A DNA stretch of 33,715 nucleotides from a virus. Positions 31,701-33,715 of the stretch are shown here, one piece after another (position 1 is the first letter of the stretch; every line of letters starts with the position of its first letter). The notes under the pieces are model-generated. The model saw nothing but the letters and a program-made list of their open reading frames with translations. It was not told the origin of the DNA and ran no database searches. The stretch lies in the IMG/VR virus record IMGVR_UViG_3300020463_000065, positions 1 to 33,715 of that record. The stretch is one strand, 5' to 3'. The translations under genes and the position numbers were made by a program.

Positions 31701-33715
31701 GACAAACAGGTCACATACCAATATGAATTGGACAAATTGGATCTTGCCATAGGTAAACACGTCAAAGTGACATCAGCGGACACAGGCGGATGGAAACTGT
31801 TCATGAAAACTGCCTCAGGATGGGAAAACGTCGGGACAGAGAATGGAACAATAAGATTAAGCACAAAACTTTATGATTACTCACAGGAAGCCACAGGTTT
31901 TGCCGGTGAGGACACGTTTGATGACAACTTCTTTGATCAAGAGCCAAGTATCGAGACAAGGAAAGTGTTGACAGCATTGCGAGATGAATTGTTCATAAAT
32001 GACCTAGCAGGAGAATACAACACATTATTTTTTACAGGACTGAGAAAGGTACTTTCAGAACAGACATACGTGGACTGGATGTTCAAGACATCATTCATAA
32101 ATGCCAAAAACAGCGTTAGACAACTGGACCAAAGAAAAACATACACAACAGGTACAGACAATTGGATAGAAAGTTACATCAATGAGGTCAAACCCTTCCA
32201 CACAAAACTGCGTGAATATAGACTAGGGTATGACAAGACGGAAACACAGGACGGTATATTCTCAGATTTTGACAATCCAACTTTTTATGATACCGCGACA
32301 GGCAAGATCAGAAGTCTCAACGTTGAATTAGACACAGCAAAATTGACAGAGTTCCCACACCAGATGTGGTACGACTACCATAAGAAGTACGTGGAGTCAA
32401 TCATAGTGACAACAGGTGGATCAGGATATGAAGTTGCTCCTGCTGTGACAGTGTTGGGCGGAACTACAGGATCAACGGGTCCATTCCAGATACAAGCAAC
32501 GAGTACATCAGGAACCACAAGTGGACAGTTTGGATATTATTACCCGTTGTTTACAAGTGAGAAACAGGCAGAGATATACGACACACAGAATTCAGGATCA
32601 GGAACAACCAAGGCATACACGTTTGATGGGTTGACAGGTACATTCTATGGTCCAACAACATCAGTGAGAGAGTCAGAGAGTGACAAAGGAAGCGGATTCA
32701 AGATGTACGTAACGCCAACTACAACATCGGCCACGGCCACAGCAATCATACAGAACGGTGCAGTAACGAAAATCACAGTGACAGGTATAGGTGCAAACTA
32801 CACAGCAACACCAACAGTTATTTTATCAGGTGGTAAGAAGGATGGATCAACACCAACGGATACTGCCAAGGCATACGCAAATCTAAACAACGACCTTGTC
32901 AGAGATTTTGACACAACGATGAAATTTGATAGGGTTTCTAGCACATCTCGTGTGGTGGACTGGAAAGCATCAACGGCGTATGCTTACAATGACTTGTTGA
33001 GATATAACAATCAACTCTACAAAGTTACAAACGCATTCACGTCAAGCACAGACTTCGATGACAACATAGGTAAAGTTTACAAGGTCTACGGCAACGAGAC
33101 AGGATTAACAGCGGCGGACAGGACCAAAGGTTTCTACACACCAGGTTCGGGAATGCCGGGCAACGAACTTGACCAAGTGATGACAGGTGTGGACTACGGT
33201 GGAACAATGGTCACAGGATTATTATTCAATCAAGAAGCAGGTTGGGATAAAGCAGGTTGGTATGACTTTCCTTGGGACAACTATGGAGCATCTAGAGTCA
33301 AGGCATTCAGGGCCGATGGTTCCACAGCGGCATACACGTTTGACACAGCACCTGCAACTAGCGAAGTATTTCAAGTATATCTCACACAGGATGACAGCAC
33401 ACGGAGAAAACTCTCAGATGTTATTAGAGGAGATGGTTCCACAGTAACTTTCACTATAAGTGAAACACCAGAATCTAACGCTTTGGTAGAGTTCATACCT
33501 TTTGACGATGATGGTGTGCTTACGCCAACTGACGATAGAACTTTAGATTCTATTATTAAAGGTGGACTGTTCACATCAGCACTGGGACACGCACCAAGTG
33601 ACATTGTGTTAGAGGGTGACGGTTTTGTCTCACCAGATACCAGTTACGCACCAGAAGAGGTTGTGCCTGGACAGATGTTTGACACATTAGACATCAAGGT
33701 GTACACTTCTCCAGA
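22755..33715 (+). CDS. Giant virion/baseplate protein at the gp7 position, runs off the window (>3653 aa)
   Basis: Open in one frame from the ATG overlapping the gp6 stop to the window edge. In T4 the gene after 6 is gene 7 (wedge, 1032 residues). The start here (VQHLPAFYRTDANQRFLSST) fits a wedge role, but I cannot align it to T4 gp7. Modules seen: a cupredoxin-like domain with H221, C275, H278 and M281; a CBM5/12-like module at about residues 1660-1703 (YKIGDSVEYQGKFYVAKTNH) and another at about 3400-3436; seven FG-GAP-like repeats at about 2097-2530 (for example FGESIAMSKDGTTLIVGAPG); and two 'GsGY..aPtV' repeats at about 3215-3360. The tetrapeptide DGST recurs about ten times. It probably forms the wedge rim and carries host-surface or fibre-anchoring modules. 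The C-terminus is outside the window. Confidence 0.8.
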   Translation, partial: MADNTTNSLTNNEVVKQGNNEYRRTVQHLPAFYRTDANQRFLSSTMDPLVQKGSLERVDGYIGKQDAYTRSINDRYIGATSRDRFAYQLEPAVTYTDKDTTSVNPEDQVKFTGTYDDYINQIKYLGGKVNNHDRLNKETVYSWNPAIDYDKLVNYREYYWIPEGPGAIEIDSVGPSAVAEYSVENLAQGAYNFTHRENENNPILTLYRGNTYKFNVNAKGHPFWIMTEPYKSKISSDGSTSTIFDTGVTNNGADQGTVTFTVPTTGAPDTLYYQCGNHDAMYGILQIKDVTSTTNINVEDDIIGAKNYSLRTLDLSNGMKIKFTTSLVPTAYQNKEYYVEGVGDAITLTDVEDLITPGTYATESTILYDQVGYDSRPYAKAYYTPEAKDYITIKRDSRDQNAWSRYNRWFHKSIIEETARVSSFTPTLNETDRAKRPIIEFDSGLALYNHGTVAKRSVTLYDTVTTDAFSSVVKQTGYIVDGLALANGMRVVFASDTDPLVKNKIYDVNFVTAGDSTQVINLTEASDATPTDNDSIFIEFGTTNQGKSFRYDSTTETFVEAQQKTGTNQQPLFGMWDNDHTSFDDSTTYPNSTFAGAKVFSFATSDTATTDTVLGIKVKYNTINNVGDIVFDSDHTSGTFTYKSGSNTITKNLAEGHLHYTTSRATHNSRSAWIKRTNESKQRVTRTLIVEATEKQLFPIDFYKDSADLTDLEVSVSVNGSRKTLTTDYTLETGTKNKYIKFNKALEVNDQIRIAAHSSADKIADKGIYEIPESLSTNSLNQQLGTFTFGQILNHVRDILDKNEDVTGTIPGVSNLRDKPDARLKGGSIHQHEAPLLSAVFNIIDQQANFATATDYVNQEYEKWYNAFLTHATGTAYEGVAADRVNEIISAITPGRNSTFPFYYEDMVGWGENASTRSYTVMGSSQTDYALDSQHDITILSNRAVYVYLNGVQLLLGTDYTFSTTDDSVSISKALVEGDKIVIKDYTDTTGSYMPPSPTKLGMYPKFTPETFTDTTYITDTAVIRKHDGSIIKAYGDERDDLILELEKRIYNNIKVEHDPALLDIHDVLPSAFTSTEYTLQEIDSVMGSDFYQWAGRNSVQYINNTVFSEGSPFTYNYARSKGRLIGENLPGHWRGIYKYFYDTDSPHVRPWEMMGYSEKPSTWDATYGTAPYTSGNDVLWNAIATEPGRYGKPLIQTYLPVDASGNLLDPLAAGLVDNFDIPGRQNAWKFGDQAPAETSWRRSSSYPFTVMKTLALTKPAKFFSNFFDPSRLTTNTAGNQIDKDTGIRVSLATAKYHLETVTDLATGVTTRYQTAGHQPFVVNYLISQNLDSKIFYYDKMKNLTVQLAYKLGGFTDKDNIKILTDSVSPGSTSGSKFIPDENYKILFRTSNPVESFYYSGVLIEKNTDISEDGSTVLGGYKVLGYSTVKPYFNFNYPTKTTTAKAISVEGSTVIEQYTAYQETTQTIPYGYVFDTIQDVADFLFGYGNWLEGQGFRFNKFSNELKETLNWANAVREFLFWTTQEWSPGSAITVSPAADGLELDTNNSIVGKLRNLAGDYSLLDSGGRKIDINEISTKRLGKTFELGIKSDTVGLYNIALNTVQKEHVLLFDNSTVFADIIYDPYTGFRQQRLKVVGWKTAGWNGDYYAPGFVFDAAQVTYWTANTDYKIGDSVEYQGKFYVAKTNHNSGTTFETTSWKLKDNKPAPQLIPNFDYKISQFNDFYELETNNFDESQQTLAQRLTGYQSRDYLENLFVNDVSQYKFYQGYIREKGTQNAIDKILKAKYEGEDISLDLYPEWMIRTGNFGNTDSIENIQIVLKDDQIIANPQSIELLGTSNETAEYSRSDAIIKDEFYYKPVEYTASTTFKRLDYTKEGVSRDTAQVFKTAGYPQLQQVQHTAFNIEDILNLDMNAITANDLVWVANKSNLDWDVFRISNAGIKIANLHLINDASQLEITFTDSHNLSAATTTAEADYFGISNSEEATLNGAYQVSSTPDHKTVVIDYTGNVGFIPALEDGSTADSYGNIHKFISVRLASMNNVNDLLNYDDYTDKNEAIEQPGDKVFADADTSGLWRVYEKQDPYTLKLLLSPNTSTAEQEFGHRIVARNDGRTVIVSAPGKAQGEVHFLFRSSTEAGTTFQTQSTTTMTENNDNTSRLGESLSMSTDENFVVAGAPYTNAVGADGSTRFIDSGLIKIYIWDPNTFKYGILNTITAPTDGSTANENLNFGWAHKISEPGITSTRSTADKYLFVSAPGHDNDRGRVYMYTWGVGADGSTYDTWTQDYTIEAPAGGRGQRFGHRIQANDNGDILAVSSLAPGNAGKVEIFIKTSQSNDGSTQNSFALAQTITGVANDGSSLNTAFGESIAMSKDGTTLIVGAPGVDGVQNADAGAIYYYKWNADDSTNTYTLQQTIGAPSSSTNMKFGTSLDLNDNGTRLVIGAENFASSREMKFDSGETTFDLQDTNIVDPNTQSGGAFTATMYNTKFIIDDRLKSENMSENDDFGRGIYMIDNSVFVGAPDDDGNTGADGSTKTVNDGTVACYDLTVKGEYAWKNLVTETALMDTDKLGKVFEFNNKTKQLRDYYDLYDPVKGRILGVADREINIKTAWDPASYNVGDNPNTKTSWDDKHIGEVWWDLSTVKWLWYEQDTQEYKHNHWGQTFPGSSIDVYEWVESRLLPSEWNRTQVEIGRTVSGTALYGDDSRYTVRQKYDSRLDKFVNYYYYWVKGMTTMPTNSVVNRKNTVAYVANLIQNPGAFDFKYYSVTDTNKFLLNNVKNLVNNDIVLNIDTRTNTFEGDSHSVWKLVREGDAEYKPGIQMETRWWDSLIGKNSAGDIVPDIDLPLNERYGNKIRPRQSWYVDRYNALKEIIDYANTVLKKNQLVGQISLSNLDSKDPEPTAQSLEWDNSVNTYAELTYVNTADISGTTNYLVKADETANNYWAIYTWDGSTWSRTKLQTYNTSAYWSYTDWYKTDGDMVHNENTKIDKQVTYQYELDKLDLAIGKHVKVTSADTGGWKLFMKTASGWENVGTENGTIRLSTKLYDYSQEATGFAGEDTFDDNFFDQEPSIETRKVLTALRDELFINDLAGEYNTLFFTGLRKVLSEQTYVDWMFKTSFINAKNSVRQLDQRKTYTTGTDNWIESYINEVKPFHTKLREYRLGYDKTETQDGIFSDFDNPTFYDTATGKIRSLNVELDTAKLTEFPHQMWYDYHKKYVESIIVTTGGSGYEVAPAVTVLGGTTGSTGPFQIQATSTSGTTSGQFGYYYPLFTSEKQAEIYDTQNSGSGTTKAYTFDGLTGTFYGPTTSVRESESDKGSGFKMYVTPTTTSATATAIIQNGAVTKITVTGIGANYTATPTVILSGGKKDGSTPTDTAKAYANLNNDLVRDFDTTMKFDRVSSTSRVVDWKASTAYAYNDLLRYNNQLYKVTNAFTSSTDFDDNIGKVYKVYGNETGLTAADRTKGFYTPGSGMPGNELDQVMTGVDYGGTMVTGLLFNQEAGWDKAGWYDFPWDNYGASRVKAFRADGSTAAYTFDTAPATSEVFQVYLTQDDSTRRKLSDVIRGDGSTVTFTISETPESNALVEFIPFDDDGVLTPTDDRTLDSIIKGGLFTSALGHAPSDIVLEGDGFVSPDTSYAPEEVVPGQMFDTLDIKVYTSP

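Noticed and set aside
23324-32161. Many minus-strand frames opposite the giant gene
   Set aside because: Short, hydrophobic or Ser/Pro-rich, without ribosome binding sites. They are reverse frames of a continuous plus-strand gene with recognisable domains.
1-33715. CRISPR arrays, tRNA genes, insertion sequences, integrase or attachment sites
   Set aside because: No spaced direct repeats, cloverleaf signatures, transposase motifs or terminal inverted repeats were seen on either strand.

Overview
The window reads as part of the genome of a T4-type marine myovirus. The gene set is close to that of T4-like cyanophages and pelagiphages: portal gp20, baseplate genes 26, 48, 53, 5, 25 and 6, recombination nuclease gp46/gp47, and late sigma factor gp55. 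No photosynthesis genes, tRNA genes, integrase or CRISPR array were seen. The host cannot be read from the sequence, and the phage type is inferred from gene content and order.

Layout. (1) Positions 1-2695, minus strand: a tape-measure-like tail protein followed by the portal gene, which runs off the left edge. (2) 2776-3857, plus strand: gp26-like hub protein and a 70-residue candidate gp51-like protein. Late promoters on both strands lie at 2726-2766. (3) 3910-5414: a coiled-coil protein, a DUF1415-like protein and, convergent with them, an acyltransferase-like protein resembling aminoacyl-tRNA-protein transferases. (4) About 5437-5860: a gene-free stretch full of inverted repeats, best explained as an uncharacterised structured RNA on the minus strand. 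(5) 5905-8856: an accessory block, visibly AT-rich from 6315 on. It holds a GIY-YIG nuclease, an unrecognised 299-residue protein, a histone H1-like protein with its own terminator, a 2-oxoglutarate/Fe(II) dioxygenase-like protein and a short PLP-aminotransferase-like protein. (6) 8846-12765, minus strand: a tightly overlapped operon gp55 - gp47 - small ORF - gp46. (7) 12909-33715, plus strand: the late baseplate operon gp48 - gp53 - hub - gp5 - gp25 - gp6 - giant gp7-position protein. Most junctions are TAATG overlaps, and late promoter boxes lie at 12857 and 19240.

How it works together. gp55 directs host RNA polymerase to TATAAATA boxes, three of which (plus one CATAAATA) stand in front of structural genes here. 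gp46/gp47 is the Mre11/Rad50-type nuclease that links replication to recombination. The structural genes build the hub (26, 27-like, 5), wedge (53, 25, 6, 7-like), tube cap (48), tape measure and portal.

The most unusual points are the structured RNA near 5.4-5.9 kb; the AT-rich block pairing a dioxygenase with a reduced PLP enzyme; the acyltransferase-like gene; and the last protein. That protein is over 3650 residues long and carries a copper-site-like motif, seven FG-GAP-like blades and carbohydrate-binding-like modules.
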